Of a DNA stretch of 64,000 bases, positions 17,580-27,098 are shown piece by piece (within the stretch, counting starts at the first letter, position 1; each line of letters begins with the position of its first letter). The notes under the pieces were generated by a model. The model did no database searches and was not told the DNA's origin. It worked only from the letters and a program-made list of their open reading frames with translations. Source of the stretch: Brevibacillus reuszeri (GTDB lineage: Bacteria; Bacillota; Bacilli; Brevibacillales; Brevibacillaceae). The translations under genes and the position numbers were made by a program. The stretch covers positions 380,859-444,858 of the forward strand of contig NZ_LGIQ01000009.1 of NCBI RefSeq assembly GCF_001187725.1, in the 5' to 3' direction.

Positions 17580-18593
17580 ATGAATGAAAAATTGATGGAT
17601 TTTATCAAAAACCAAGGGATTGTATGGAAAATCCCGATAGCGTCAGCACTATCATGGGAACTTGCTGAATGGGCTGGGTCCAAACACCCGTACCTTGCTC
17701 CTCTCACGGTCATCTTATCTATTCAATTAACGGTTGATAAATCCATTCAATTTGCTTGGCAGCGTGTTTTAGGAACCATTGCCGGCGTCCTTTTTACTGT
17801 ATTGATAACGCCTTTTATCGGCATAAACGGTTGGAGTATTGGCCTCTTCTTATTTGTTGCAGCTCTCTTCGTAACGTGCTTGAATGTAAATCATGCTATC
17901 TTTGTTCAAGTTGCACTCAGCATTTTAATGGTCATGTATTTTCAAAGCAAAATGCCGAGCTATCCCCTTGATCGGATACGCGATACGATTATTGGAGCGA
18001 TAGTCGCTATTGTAATCCATCTTTTGTTATTCCCACCGGATTCCGTTAACAAAGCCCGAAATAAGTTGGACCAATTAGCAAATCATCTATCCAATCAATT
18101 TACCAATACTGCTCTTTGGATTAAAGAAGGCTGTCCCTCCCATACAGCTCATGCTTTGCAAAAATCGCTATTTCAGGAGCTTCATCAGGCGACAACCGAG
18201 TTAGATAAAGCGGAGCAAAGCTTGCGTTACAATCCGTTTGGCACCAAAAAACGTGATACAATGAAACAACTGACTCGGCAAATGCAACTGCTTCGGTCTG
18301 GATATTCCAATCTTGCTGACATGATACGAGTTTTTGCCAAATGGTCCGAAAGTGGCAGTTTCACGAAAGAGAATCAACAAATTTGGAATGATCATGTAAG
18401 CGAGCTAGCCAAGCTTGTTAAGGAATGGAATAATGGCTTGGGTGAATCCGGAACTTCTAGCTCCACTTCCAAGGTATCTGCCATGCAAATGAAAGTCCCC
18501 GTCGATATGAAAAACTATCTATACCCAGCTGCCTTATATATGAACTCTGAACAAGTGACTCAAGATTTCCAGAGTCCTACTAAATCCCGATAA
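17580..18593 (+). CDS. FUSC-family membrane protein (aromatic acid exporter-like)
   Basis: 337 residues. The N-terminal half has about six hydrophobic segments (for example TIAGVLFTVLITPFIGING, IGLFLFVAALFVTCLN, IIGAIVAIVIHLLLFPPD). This is the half-size FUSC/ArAE layout, followed by a long soluble helical tail of about 170 residues. Such proteins are proposed efflux pumps for aromatic acids or similar small molecules. The ATG at 17580 follows AAGGAG. It is a single gene; the TolC-like fragment at 16.5-17.0 kb on the opposite strand may be left from the same efflux region. Confidence 0.75.
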   Translation: MNEKLMDFIKNQGIVWKIPIASALSWELAEWAGSKHPYLAPLTVILSIQLTVDKSIQFAWQRVLGTIAGVLFTVLITPFIGINGWSIGLFLFVAALFVTCLNVNHAIFVQVALSILMVMYFQSKMPSYPLDRIRDTIIGAIVAIVIHLLLFPPDSVNKARNKLDQLANHLSNQFTNTALWIKEGCPSHTAHALQKSLFQELHQATTELDKAEQSLRYNPFGTKKRDTMKQLTRQMQLLRSGYSNLADMIRVFAKWSESGSFTKENQQIWNDHVSELAKLVKEWNNGLGESGTSSSTSKVSAMQMKVPVDMKNYLYPAALYMNSEQVTQDFQSPTKSR

Positions 18594-18859
18594 TCTTCAG
18601 CAAAATCCACATCCACGAATAGATCCGGGCTGGTAAAATCGATCATTCATAGCAGCATCATCCAATTCTGAACGTAGGGCAGCCGCCAAAGCATCATTAA
18701 CCCAAACTCATTGACCTCAATGGAAGATAGGCGCTTCCTTTCACATGGGTTATCGTCGCTAGTACGCTTCTTAGACCGGTACGTTGAACGGATTCCAAAA
18801 TACGATGTATTTCGTCCAACCTCTTCCCTCCTTAGGCTTATGAAAGGTAGCCAGCACCT

Positions 18860-19336
18860 TCAGATCTTTTTCGGTGTAAAAACGTCCTTCACTGCATTGT
18901 GAATTTCTTCATAGGACGTACATCTGCAAATGTTGGATTCTAACCAAACCCTGATGGTTTCTTCATCTGCATGCGGGTGAACATTCCGTAACCCTTCACA
19001 GTTCACAATAAAACCTGGAGTACAGTAACCGCATTGGAATGCCTGATTATGAGCAAAAGCATTTTGTACCAGTGAGTTCGTCAAACCTTCGATCGTAGTA
19101 ATATGCTTTCCGTGAGCTTCCACTGTGAGCATCAGGCAAGATTTCATGGTTATGCCGTTTACCAATATCGTACACGTGCCACAGTCGCCATTATTGCAAC
19201 CGGATTTACTTCCTGTGAGTCCGAGGTTGTCTCGAAGCGTAAATAAGAGAATTTCTGCCGCTCTTACGCGAATGGTTCGATTCTCACCGTTGACTTTGAA
19301 TTCAATTGGATACAAGGCAGTCTCGAGCGATGACAT
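18860..19336 (-). CDS. Molybdenum hydroxylase, 2Fe-2S subunit
   Basis: 158-residue electron-transfer subunit of a xanthine-dehydrogenase-family enzyme. The plant-type cluster CNNGDCGTC with a further Cys about 12 residues on, and the second cluster CGYCTPG...CRCTSY, are both complete. In this family electrons pass from the molybdopterin subunit via the two 2Fe-2S clusters to FAD. It is the last gene of a three-gene leftward operon, three bases after the FAD subunit. The C-terminus is short but normal. Confidence 0.92.
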   Translation of the reverse strand: MSSLETALYPIEFKVNGENRTIRVRAAEILLFTLRDNLGLTGSKSGCNNGDCGTCTILVNGITMKSCLMLTVEAHGKHITTIEGLTNSLVQNAFAHNQAFQCGYCTPGFIVNCEGLRNVHPHADEETIRVWLESNICRCTSYEEIHNAVKDVFTPKKI

Positions 19337-19339
19337 GCT

Positions 19340-20173
19340 TCACTCCCTTTCTAATATTTGTATCGAGTCAGCAATCGTTTGTTTAAGTACGAATTTCCTA
19401 TAAGGCGCGGAACCTTCCGCATTATTTAGTACTGGAGCAGGTAATTTACTGATCGCGTTCTCAATTCTAGCTGCTAAAGGGATTGAGGATTCGTTTATCG
19501 CCTGGTCCATTTCTACGGATCGAAACGGGAATGGGCAAACACCACTGAATGCAGTATGAATCCGGTTATTTTTCTTGAGAGCAGCTATCGTAACAAGAGG
19601 GTAGCCAACGTTGCCAATCTGCCTTTTTTTGTAATGAGCGAAAGGCAGTGCTAAATAACTTCGGTCTGTTAAGGTCTGAACAAGAAATTCACCACGTTCT
19701 AACCTTAAATGTTGTGTGAATATTTTGTTAATAGAAACCTCTTTTGTCCCTCGCATTCCTGCTATAATCACTTTGCTGTTGGTCAACAATAGCGGTAGCA
19801 CGGCTTCCCGGTAATAAATTTTGCCGCAAATGTTACCTCCGAATGTAATCGTATTCCGCGCTGTTTGATCAGCAACTTCCTTTGCCGTTTCACTGAGCAG
19901 TGGAAATAGATTCACCGCGGATAATGCCGATAATGTGACGCAAGCTCCGATAACTAGTTTATCGTTCTCTATTTCCATTACATTACACTCCGGAATGGAT
20001 TTTAAATCAATTACTGCACCCGGATGAATAGAATTTGTTCGAGCCCATGTGATGATTTCCGTACCTCCGGCGTAATACAACGGATTCTTCCCCCGTTGTT
20101 GCAGAAACTGAAACCATTCCACAGCTAATTGAATGGAAGATGGTTGGTAATAATCAAAGTCAAACGGAATCAT
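19340..20173 (-). CDS. Molybdenum hydroxylase, FAD-binding subunit
   Basis: 277 residues, the usual length for CoxM/PucC-type subunits. FAD-binding motifs are visible: YYAGGTEI in the N-terminal part and NTITFGGNICG in place of the common TIGGN. The start ATG at 20171-20173 has GGAGGACGATCC upstream and overlaps the end of the large subunit gene by 14 bp, indicating coupled translation of the three subunits. Confidence 0.9.
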   Translation of the reverse strand: MIPFDFDYYQPSSIQLAVEWFQFLQQRGKNPLYYAGGTEIITWARTNSIHPGAVIDLKSIPECNVMEIENDKLVIGACVTLSALSAVNLFPLLSETAKEVADQTARNTITFGGNICGKIYYREAVLPLLLTNSKVIIAGMRGTKEVSINKIFTQHLRLERGEFLVQTLTDRSYLALPFAHYKKRQIGNVGYPLVTIAALKKNNRIHTAFSGVCPFPFRSVEMDQAINESSIPLAARIENAISKLPAPVLNNAEGSAPYRKFVLKQTIADSIQILERE

Positions 20174-22484
20174 GGATCGTCCTCCAGATCATCTCGGGCG
20201 TGAGAGGCAAATGATTAAACTCTACACCAGCGGCGGTACTTAGGCTACTTGCCAATGCTGCAGGCATGCCGATCAAGCCATGTTCCCCGATACCTCGCAA
20301 TCCGTAGGGTGCTTCCAAATGAGGTGTCTCAATGAAATCAACGTCGTACTGTGGCTGCTCCCCAAAACGAATCAATTTGTAGGTTCGAAATTGCGGATTT
20401 ATTATGGCGCCTTTTTCATTGAATAAAAAAGCTTCTCGACTAGCAAGACTTAGGCCCATGCTCATGCCACCTGTAATTTGGCTACGTGCAAATTCTGGAT
20501 TGATCACCTTGCCGGCATCGATGACCGTTGCTGCTTTAACAATTTTGTACGTGTAATCTTTGGTATTTAATTCTACTTCTACTGCCTGAGCACCAACCGT
20601 CCATTCCGGGCCGGGATTGCCCTTTCCTGTTTCTGCATCCAATAAAGTTAAATTCCGCATCGCGTAGCTTCCGCGGCCGATAATTTGCCCTCCGATCGTA
20701 TTCCCATTTGGGAATCTATAGCCGTTAGCGAGTTTCCCAATGGGTATCCCTCTATCGGGATGATTCTTAAAGAAAACCCTGCCTCCTCCTACTTGTAAAT
20801 CTTTCGGTGAGCAATGCAAAACGATTGCTGCTAAGTTTTTTAACTGAATGATGGCATCATCGGCTGCATTCAGAATCGCATTGCCAACTAAAAAAGTACT
20901 GCGGCTCGCCACCGTTTTCCAATGATGGGGATCAACTTCGGTGTTGACTTCTGACGAGATATTTATCATTTCCTCATTCATCTGCAAACGTTCTGCCAGC
21001 AGCTGAGTCAGTGCCGTCCTCGTCCCCTGACCTATTTCTACTGCACCGCAAAGCAGATTTACGCTTCCATCTTCATTAAACACAATAACAGCTCCAGCTC
21101 CGGCATCGGTTGGCGTATTTGAATTTTTCCAGAAGCAGCACACCCCTTTTGCCTTGATAAGGTGATCATTAGATACCCGTGAAGGACGATCGTCCCAATC
21201 GATTAATGTTTTTAATTTTGCAATGCACATGGGCAAATTGCCTAAATTACTTCTATTCAACATGGTTTGCGTCGGGGAAGTATCTCCCGGTCGTATTGCA
21301 TTATAAAATCTAAATTTCAAAGGATCCATACCTACCTGATTCGCCAATAAATCCATCGCCCTTTCTATGGCGAAAGTTAGTTCTGGATGGCCGAATCCTC
21401 GAAATGAGGTAGAGTAAGGATGATTCGTATACATACATAAAGAGTCGCAATGTACATTGTCGATGCGATATGGCCCCGTACAATCGACGGCTCCCGCCTG
21501 GCTCATAACCACACCCCGATCCGAATACGCTCCGCCATCAAACAGATGCAAAATTTCAGCAGCCATCAGTTTTCCATCACGGGTACAGCCTAGCTTGATT
21601 TTGGCATCCAACCCGATATGTACAGGAGAAGAGATCATGTCCACTTCCCTGGAGTTAACCAATTTTACAGCTTTTCCACCTACCGCATGGGAAGCCAAAA
21701 AAGCTAGAAATTCCATTTGAATCGCGGCTTTTCCACCAAAGCTTCCACCGACCAAGGGTGTATGAACGATCACTTTATGTAGAGGAATATGAAACGATTG
21801 ACTGATTGCCCTTCGGATGACGAAAGGCGATTGTGAAGTGGAATGGATGATTACTTTGCCGTCTGGCATAATCTGTGACATACTGCATCTCATTTCCATC
21901 GCAGCGTGGTCCGACTGTGGTAAAGTGACCTCGACTTCTACGGTATGATGGCAGTTTCTCCAACCTTCCACCATATTCCCTTTACGTATTTTGGTCCGGT
22001 TCGCGATGTTGGTTCCAGGCTCAGGATAAACCTCTTCATGACGCTTGTACTCGCCAAGACGCTCATGTACAAGCGAGGCATTTTTCTGCAAAGCTTCCCT
22101 CGGAGAAAGGACTGCCGGTAATCGATCATAATCCACTTTGATTCGGAGAGCCGCCATCTCTGCAATATATTCTTGTTCAGCGACAACTAGTGCGACGGGT
22201 TCTCCAAAATATCTTACTTTGTCTATTGCGATTGGTGGGCGGTCTTCTAGTGGTGACCCTGTCAGTATCGGATAATTTTGTCCTGTTATGATCGCTTTGA
22301 CACCTGGTATTTTCATTGCCTCTGTTAAATCGATTGATTTTATGTTAGCGTGAGCATGCGGACTGATGGCAATTTTGGCATGTAGGAGCCCTCGTGTCGA
22401 ATTGTCGTTGATATATTTAGCTGTCCCTGTAACTTTATCCCATGTTTCCTTCCTAGGAATGCTTTTCCCAATGGATCGTTGCAT
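20160..22484 (-). CDS. Molybdenum hydroxylase, molybdopterin-binding large subunit
   Basis: 774 residues, a full-length catalytic subunit. Seen: the N-terminal TGTAKYINDN domain entry, GGSFGGKAAIQMEF, TSFRGFGHPE, GAVEIGQGTRTALTQ, and RGIGEHGLIGMPAAL, whose Glu matches the catalytic base. The start is ATG at 22482-22484 with GGCGGGAG upstream; an ATG 17 codons earlier has no site. Subunit order (large, FAD, FeS) resembles Bacillus puc-type operons. The substrate (purine, aldehyde or N-heterocycle) cannot be told. No XdhC/MocA-type cofactor genes are adjacent. Confidence 0.9.
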   Translation of the reverse strand: MQRSIGKSIPRKETWDKVTGTAKYINDNSTRGLLHAKIAISPHAHANIKSIDLTEAMKIPGVKAIITGQNYPILTGSPLEDRPPIAIDKVRYFGEPVALVVAEQEYIAEMAALRIKVDYDRLPAVLSPREALQKNASLVHERLGEYKRHEEVYPEPGTNIANRTKIRKGNMVEGWRNCHHTVEVEVTLPQSDHAAMEMRCSMSQIMPDGKVIIHSTSQSPFVIRRAISQSFHIPLHKVIVHTPLVGGSFGGKAAIQMEFLAFLASHAVGGKAVKLVNSREVDMISSPVHIGLDAKIKLGCTRDGKLMAAEILHLFDGGAYSDRGVVMSQAGAVDCTGPYRIDNVHCDSLCMYTNHPYSTSFRGFGHPELTFAIERAMDLLANQVGMDPLKFRFYNAIRPGDTSPTQTMLNRSNLGNLPMCIAKLKTLIDWDDRPSRVSNDHLIKAKGVCCFWKNSNTPTDAGAGAVIVFNEDGSVNLLCGAVEIGQGTRTALTQLLAERLQMNEEMINISSEVNTEVDPHHWKTVASRSTFLVGNAILNAADDAIIQLKNLAAIVLHCSPKDLQVGGGRVFFKNHPDRGIPIGKLANGYRFPNGNTIGGQIIGRGSYAMRNLTLLDAETGKGNPGPEWTVGAQAVEVELNTKDYTYKIVKAATVIDAGKVINPEFARSQITGGMSMGLSLASREAFLFNEKGAIINPQFRTYKLIRFGEQPQYDVDFIETPHLEAPYGLRGIGEHGLIGMPAALASSLSTAAGVEFNHLPLTPEMIWRTIHDSV

Positions 22485-22711
22485 GTAGACTCCCGCCTTT
22501 AACTGTAGTGAGTTTGCAACGCTCGGATTCTTCATAGCCTATATATACACAAGACTAATTGTCCGTATTATTTAAAAAGTAACCCAGCTGTAGCACCCAT
22601 TGGTGTCGTCTCAATTGTTAATCTTTACCTGATTACTGCTCTATATCCTGTGGGTAATCACTAATGTGCAGATGGGATAAATTTCTGAATTAGCAATACT
22701 GACCTTCTTTT

Positions 22712-23107
22712 TTGATTAATGGGAATGCCGCTATTTTTAGAAAAAACGTGTTAAACAAGTACCTAACGCTTTCAAACAACCATTTCATTCATAGAATCAC
22801 ATGGTTTAGCAAAGCTGTTGGATCGTCGAGGAAGTCTGAAAACAAACAATTCGAAGGTGTGAGTGGTTTGGAGAATATCGATAAAAAAAGTCGATTGGAT
22901 GAAGAAGTTTTCAGTTACCGGGTATCGAAAAACAATACGATTTTTATCGACTGGTACGGAAAGCAAGTGACTATTCTTAAGGAGAAAGAAGCTCAGAAGT
23001 TCTTGGTCAAGATGGAGCAAGCACGCAATCACAAAGAGAAACAGCTTGTGATGGCTAAGGTAACGGGGAATTTCAAAAGAGGAAATGAAAAGGGGGCATC
23101 CCATTAA
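22712..23107 (+). CDS. Small hypothetical protein
   Basis: The C-terminal 70 residues (EEVFSYRVSKNNTIFIDWYGKQ followed by LKEKEAQKFLVKMEQARNHKEKQLVMAKVTGNFKRGNE) look like a compact, lysine-rich coding domain. The upstream part is less convincing. The true start may be internal, for example GTG at 22859 or TTG at 22895, but none has a clear ribosome binding site. A terminator follows at 23252. The function is unknown. Confidence 0.5.
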   Translation: MINGNAAIFRKNVLNKYLTLSNNHFIHRITWFSKAVGSSRKSENKQFEGVSGLENIDKKSRLDEEVFSYRVSKNNTIFIDWYGKQVTILKEKEAQKFLVKMEQARNHKEKQLVMAKVTGNFKRGNEKGASH

Positions 23108-23480
23108 AGAGCCGGCGCAGCATCGCCCCGACTCCTGTTCACCATTTCGCCAGTACAGCCCAAAACTGCTATCAGCAAATCTGTCCGGTATGGCGTCGTT
23201 TTCTTCTACAGCTTCTGGTCTAAAATGGCGGTGATCTCCCTCAGATCTGGCCGGGCATTTGCCAGCCCGTTTTTTTATTCCAATGGCATCCGTATCATCT
23301 AGATGCACATGCCAATCCCCACTAGCATTGTATTTATCAATGATAGACGTTATTTCTTGCCCCTCACTTTCGGTAAGGTTATGTATACTTTTTGTATTTT
23401 TCAGTCCGTTGAACTAAAAATGGTTGCTAACAATACCAGGCCTGATCATGATTATGGCAAGCCTGGTACGTTGATGACAC
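23108..23480. other. Intergenic, no gene recognised apart from a terminator
   Basis: Frames on both strands lack start signals and look like shadows or old relics. The only clear element is the hairpin at 23252-23276. Confidence 0.4.
23252..23276 (+). terminator. Rho-independent terminator
   Basis: CGGGC (23252-23256) pairs with GCCCG (23265-23269) and is followed by seven T. It would end transcription from the small gene at 22712. Confidence 0.65.
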
Positions 23481-24296
23481 TTAATTTTTGAACAGAATTT
23501 CGCCCGCCTGTGTGGAAATGTTGAGCGTTGGACTCTCAGATTGAGCCTCACCCACATATCCATGGAGTTCTTTGGAAACAACAGTTGTGGTATTTGTTGC
23601 TTTTTCAAGAGGAACCTGATTATCGATATTGCCTAGTTTTGTTGATAGATTTACATATAGAGGTGCCGATTGATCAGGTAGAGCGAATTCGACGTTACCA
23701 ACGTTAGTAGATATGTTACTGCTTTCCATGCCAATTACATCCGTTACAGTGATGTTGCCGGCAATGCTGCTCACATTTAAATGTTGGACCGACAATTCTG
23801 ACTCAACGAATATGTTGCCAAATTCATTATCTATCTCAAGGTATTTGAAGTCTTTATAAGGAAGATGTATCGTTAAGGATGGCAATGGCTCCGTATTTAT
23901 GATCTTCTTTTGTTCCTGTTTAAGCATAATCTGTAATGTTCCATCTTGGATCGACGTAGTCACGTTGGCATCCATTCCTTTTGTATTTCCCTTGGAAAAT
24001 TCCCATTGTGCTTGATTGATTTGTTTGTCGCCTATGACTGTAACTATAGCAGCGGTACCCTGAATTTTTAGAGAATGAATGTTCTTTACATCTATTTGAG
24101 AAATATCCCCTTTTAATGTATTCGAGACATTTTTAATATCCGATGTTTCTGAATTCACAATTGTGTTCGTCAGTATAGTAGAGTCTTGCTGTGACGAACC
24201 TGATGTACTAGTGGCGGAGGATTCTTTCGTACATCCGGCGAGTCCGATACTAGCAGCGGCCAGGAGAATCATTGCTAACTTCATGTTGTTATTCAT
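23481..24296 (-). CDS. Lipoprotein with DUF4097-like beta-repeat region
   Basis: 271 residues. The N-terminus MNNNMKLAMILLAAASIGLAGC is a type II signal with lipobox LAGC (Cys22), so the protein is anchored outside the membrane. The rest is Ser/Thr/Asn-rich with regular beta-strand spacing (SLKIQGTAAIVTVIGDK, LNVSSIAGNITVTDVIGM, VNLSTKLGNIDNQVPL), as in DUF4097/putative-adhesin proteins. The start is the ATG at 24294-24296, after AAAGGAAG. It directly follows the ABC exporter operon and may be a surface accessory or sensor for cell-envelope stress. That role is inferred. Confidence 0.78.
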   Translation of the reverse strand: MNNNMKLAMILLAAASIGLAGCTKESSATSTSGSSQQDSTILTNTIVNSETSDIKNVSNTLKGDISQIDVKNIHSLKIQGTAAIVTVIGDKQINQAQWEFSKGNTKGMDANVTTSIQDGTLQIMLKQEQKKIINTEPLPSLTIHLPYKDFKYLEIDNEFGNIFVESELSVQHLNVSSIAGNITVTDVIGMESSNISTNVGNVEFALPDQSAPLYVNLSTKLGNIDNQVPLEKATNTTTVVSKELHGYVGEAQSESPTLNISTQAGEILFKN

Positions 24297-24397
24297 ATGT
24301 TTATCTTCCTTTCTTTTCTGCATTAGATGTGTTGATTAACCAATTATCAGGAATGATCATTGGAATCGCCTAAAAATATCAAATATACTTTCCCTAG

Positions 24398-25090
24398 TTA
24401 ACGAATGTCGATTTGATCAATTTTGCGAATCGTCATGTATCCAACCGCTATGCCAATCGCGGCTAGCAGAATTGGAACGATAATAACGTCATTCAAGCTG
24501 AATCCGCCACTGTCCGAGCAGGTCAGCAATACGATGATGATGGAGGATACAATGGTCGTCGGAATAGAATATTTGCGCATCCCGAAGTAGAGCGGAATCA
24601 GCGCCATGAAGCTTGCCGCCAGCGCATGGAAGCCTAATTTCCCAGCGTGCTGCAACACGAGCGTCAGCGTCAGTTCATCCGATACGAAATGTGTGAATGA
24701 GTTGATGACAAAATACAACGTACTCAAAATAATCATGGAAGCCACGATACATAGAAAGGTGAACGTGATCACGACCATAAGCTTAGCCGCAATGATTTTA
24801 TGACGTTTGATCGGGTACATGAACAAGACGGTAATCGTCTTATGATTGAACTCATCGATGACGAATCGCCCCAGCAAGACGGCCGCGAAAATAATAAATG
24901 TCCCTCTCACAAATACATCTATCATAGAAAACACCCTGCTATAATTTTCAAATACGTTTATGCCGTACATCTTCGGCGAATAGCTCATCAACATCATGAA
25001 TCCGAAAATGATCAGAGTAGCTATCACAGCGCTGCGAATATACCCCATGATCTTAAATTTTCTTAGCTCCAGCTTCATCAAATTAAGCAC
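24398..25090 (-). CDS. ABC-2 type transporter permease (Bcr/lantibiotic-immunity type)
   Basis: 230 residues with about six membrane spans (SAVIATLIIFGFMMLMSY, TFIIFAAVLLGRFV, VVITFTFLCIVASMIIL and others). DEFNHKTITVLFMYPIKRHKI is typical of bacitracin/lantibiotic immunity permeases. The GTG start at 25088-25090 follows GGAGGTGG and overlaps the ATPase stop by eight bases. It pairs with the adjacent ATPase to expel or remove peptide antibiotics from the membrane. Confidence 0.85.
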   Translation of the reverse strand: MLNLMKLELRKFKIMGYIRSAVIATLIIFGFMMLMSYSPKMYGINVFENYSRVFSMIDVFVRGTFIIFAAVLLGRFVIDEFNHKTITVLFMYPIKRHKIIAAKLMVVITFTFLCIVASMIILSTLYFVINSFTHFVSDELTLTLVLQHAGKLGFHALAASFMALIPLYFGMRKYSIPTTIVSSIIIVLLTCSDSGGFSLNDVIIVPILLAAIGIAVGYMTIRKIDQIDIR

Positions 25091-26006
25091 GTACTCCACC
25101 TCCATTTAACACTTGCAAAAAGTAATCCTCTAATGAGCCGCTTCGTTTATGAATCGAATCAATAACCACTTCATTCATGATCAAGGTTTTAGCAATTTCG
25201 CTTTGGGCCATATGCTGGTCATAGATTCGTATGAATTGATTGTCGATGACTCGGAAATTGTTCAATTGAAGTTTATCCGTTAAGACATAAGCAGCTCGGT
25301 TGCAATCCAGCGTCATGATCTCGATGTAATTCGTCGTCTCACCACGAATTTCGTCCATCGCAATCTCTCGTAGTAACCGACCGCCTTGAATGACGCCAAT
25401 TGTATCCGCAATTTGCTCGATCTCGCCTAGAATGTGACTGGAGATCAATAGCGTCGTGCCATATTCCTTGCACAACATGCGGAATACGTCTCTTAACTCT
25501 TTGATTCCTAGCGGATCGAGACCATTGATCGGTTCGTCGAAAATAAGCAGTTCCGGTTTGGTTGTAATAGCGCGGGCGATCCCCAGGCGCTGTTTCATCC
25601 CGAGCGAGAAGGTCTTTACTTTCTTCTTGCCCGTATCGACCAGATTCACAAGTTCCAGCGCTTCATCAATCGCCTTTTTGTTGTAGTACCCCATATAATC
25701 GCAGTGCAGCTCCAGATTCTCGCGGGCTGTCAGCTTATCATAGAACACCGGGTATTCAATAATTGTTCCCATGCGTCCCCGAAGATGATAGGAATTCGGC
25801 ATTAGCTTCTCTCCAAATATCTCGATCTCCCCACTCGATGGTTTGACGAGATTCGTAATCATCTTTATCACTGTCGTTTTTCCTGCGCCGTTGGGACCCA
25901 AGAATCCGTAGATCTCGCCTTTCTTCATATTCATATTGACATTCGAGACGACTTTCTCTCCTTGAAAAGCCTTGGTCAATCGATTCGTTCGTACTATATG
26001 CTCCAT
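25083..26006 (-). CDS. ABC transporter ATP-binding protein (BcrA type)
   Basis: 307 residues. Walker A GPNGAGKTT at 37-45, signature FSLGMKQRLG, Walker B LLIFDEP and the H-loop ISSHILGEIEQ are intact. The C-terminal 90 residues match the extension of BcrA-like immunity ATPases. The gene lies downstream of a histidine kinase/regulator pair in the same direction, the common arrangement for antimicrobial-peptide resistance modules in Bacillales. Confidence 0.9.
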   Translation of the reverse strand: MEHIVRTNRLTKAFQGEKVVSNVNMNMKKGEIYGFLGPNGAGKTTVIKMITNLVKPSSGEIEIFGEKLMPNSYHLRGRMGTIIEYPVFYDKLTARENLELHCDYMGYYNKKAIDEALELVNLVDTGKKKVKTFSLGMKQRLGIARAITTKPELLIFDEPINGLDPLGIKELRDVFRMLCKEYGTTLLISSHILGEIEQIADTIGVIQGGRLLREIAMDEIRGETTNYIEIMTLDCNRAAYVLTDKLQLNNFRVIDNQFIRIYDQHMAQSEIAKTLIMNEVVIDSIHKRSGSLEDYFLQVLNGGGVRA

Positions 26007-26161
26007 ACTCTTTTCACCTCTCGCTCTCTCATAACGATATCTTACAGAACGTAATCTTCTTTTTTCTTACTTCACTCTTACGAATTTCTTAAGCTGACGC
26101 TATGTGCGATGATGCTCATGAAAAAACTCATGAAATGAGTTAACCCTCCTCAATGCATGAG

Positions 26162-27097
26162 CTAGTAATGTACTTTTTTCAATTGAACGGTAAATACCGT
26201 TAACTCATAAGGCTTGCTGCGAAGGTGAATAGACCCGCCCATACTCTCCACCAACCGCTTCGTAATGGTAAGTCCCAGTCCGCTGCCTTGATAGAACTTA
26301 TTCCGCGAATCTTCCAGCGTATACATCCGTTCAAACACATGATCGATATGCATAGCATCAATACCCTTTCCCCTGTCCCATATATCCACATAGACAGAAG
26401 ATTCATCTTCCCGGAGGGTCAAACCGAGCTGCTTGCCGTGATTGCCATATTGAATGCTGTTCGAGATCAGATTGTTCAGCACGCGATGCAGCGCCTCATC
26501 ATTACCGAAGCCATAAATCGGTTGATCCGGAATCTCGATATGGACGAGGTAACCTTGCTCCGCAAGAATGTCGTAATAAGCCAGAATCGTCTTGCCACAA
26601 CGTTCATTCATGAGAATTCGGGTCATCGGCATATCTTGATCCCCGGACTCCAGCTTAGCCAAATCGAAGAAATCATGAATGAGCCCCAACGTCTCCTGGG
26701 TTTTGACATACACTTTGCCCAGCATACGTTCGCGCTCATCTGCTTGCATCGCCGGATCGAGATGGAGCATCTCAATATAACCCAGTACGACGGTTAAGGG
26801 GGTCTTCAGATCGTGCGAAATATTCGATACCATCTTTTTCATCGATATTTCCATTTTGGCATAGTTTGAGGACATCTGATGTTGCGCCTCCAAGAGCCGG
26901 TTGATCTCTATCAGCAGCGCTTTGAACTCCCGGTCAGTCGTCATGAGCAATAACTTCTCATGGGTAGCGAGGGATGATATGCGTTCGATCTCTGATCGCA
27001 ATCGGCGCAATTGCTTGCGGTGGCCCACGCGATTAACAGCCTGATACATGACTATACAGATAAGAATCGCGATCATCATCAATAGAATGAACGTCAT
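26162..27097 (-). CDS. Sensor histidine kinase
   Basis: 311 residues with one N-terminal membrane helix (MTFILLMMIAILICIVMYQA), a short linker, the H-box SNISHDLKTPLTVVLGYIE, the N-box NNLISNSIQYG and the G-boxes DRGKGID and GSGLGLTI. With almost no extracellular part it is an intramembrane-sensing kinase. Such kinases usually respond to their ABC partner rather than to the drug directly. The ATG at 27095-27097 lies one base after the regulator stop, with AAGG a short way upstream. Probable partners are the regulator at 27099 and the exporter at 24398-26006. Confidence 0.9.
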   Translation of the reverse strand: MTFILLMMIAILICIVMYQAVNRVGHRKQLRRLRSEIERISSLATHEKLLLMTTDREFKALLIEINRLLEAQHQMSSNYAKMEISMKKMVSNISHDLKTPLTVVLGYIEMLHLDPAMQADERERMLGKVYVKTQETLGLIHDFFDLAKLESGDQDMPMTRILMNERCGKTILAYYDILAEQGYLVHIEIPDQPIYGFGNDEALHRVLNNLISNSIQYGNHGKQLGLTLREDESSVYVDIWDRGKGIDAMHIDHVFERMYTLEDSRNKFYQGSGLGLTITKRLVESMGGSIHLRSKPYELTVFTVQLKKVHY

Positions 27098-27098
27098 C

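Noticed and set aside
22772..23308. 178-codon minus-strand frame
   Set aside because: Runs antisense across the more plausible gene at 22712 and has no start signal or family.
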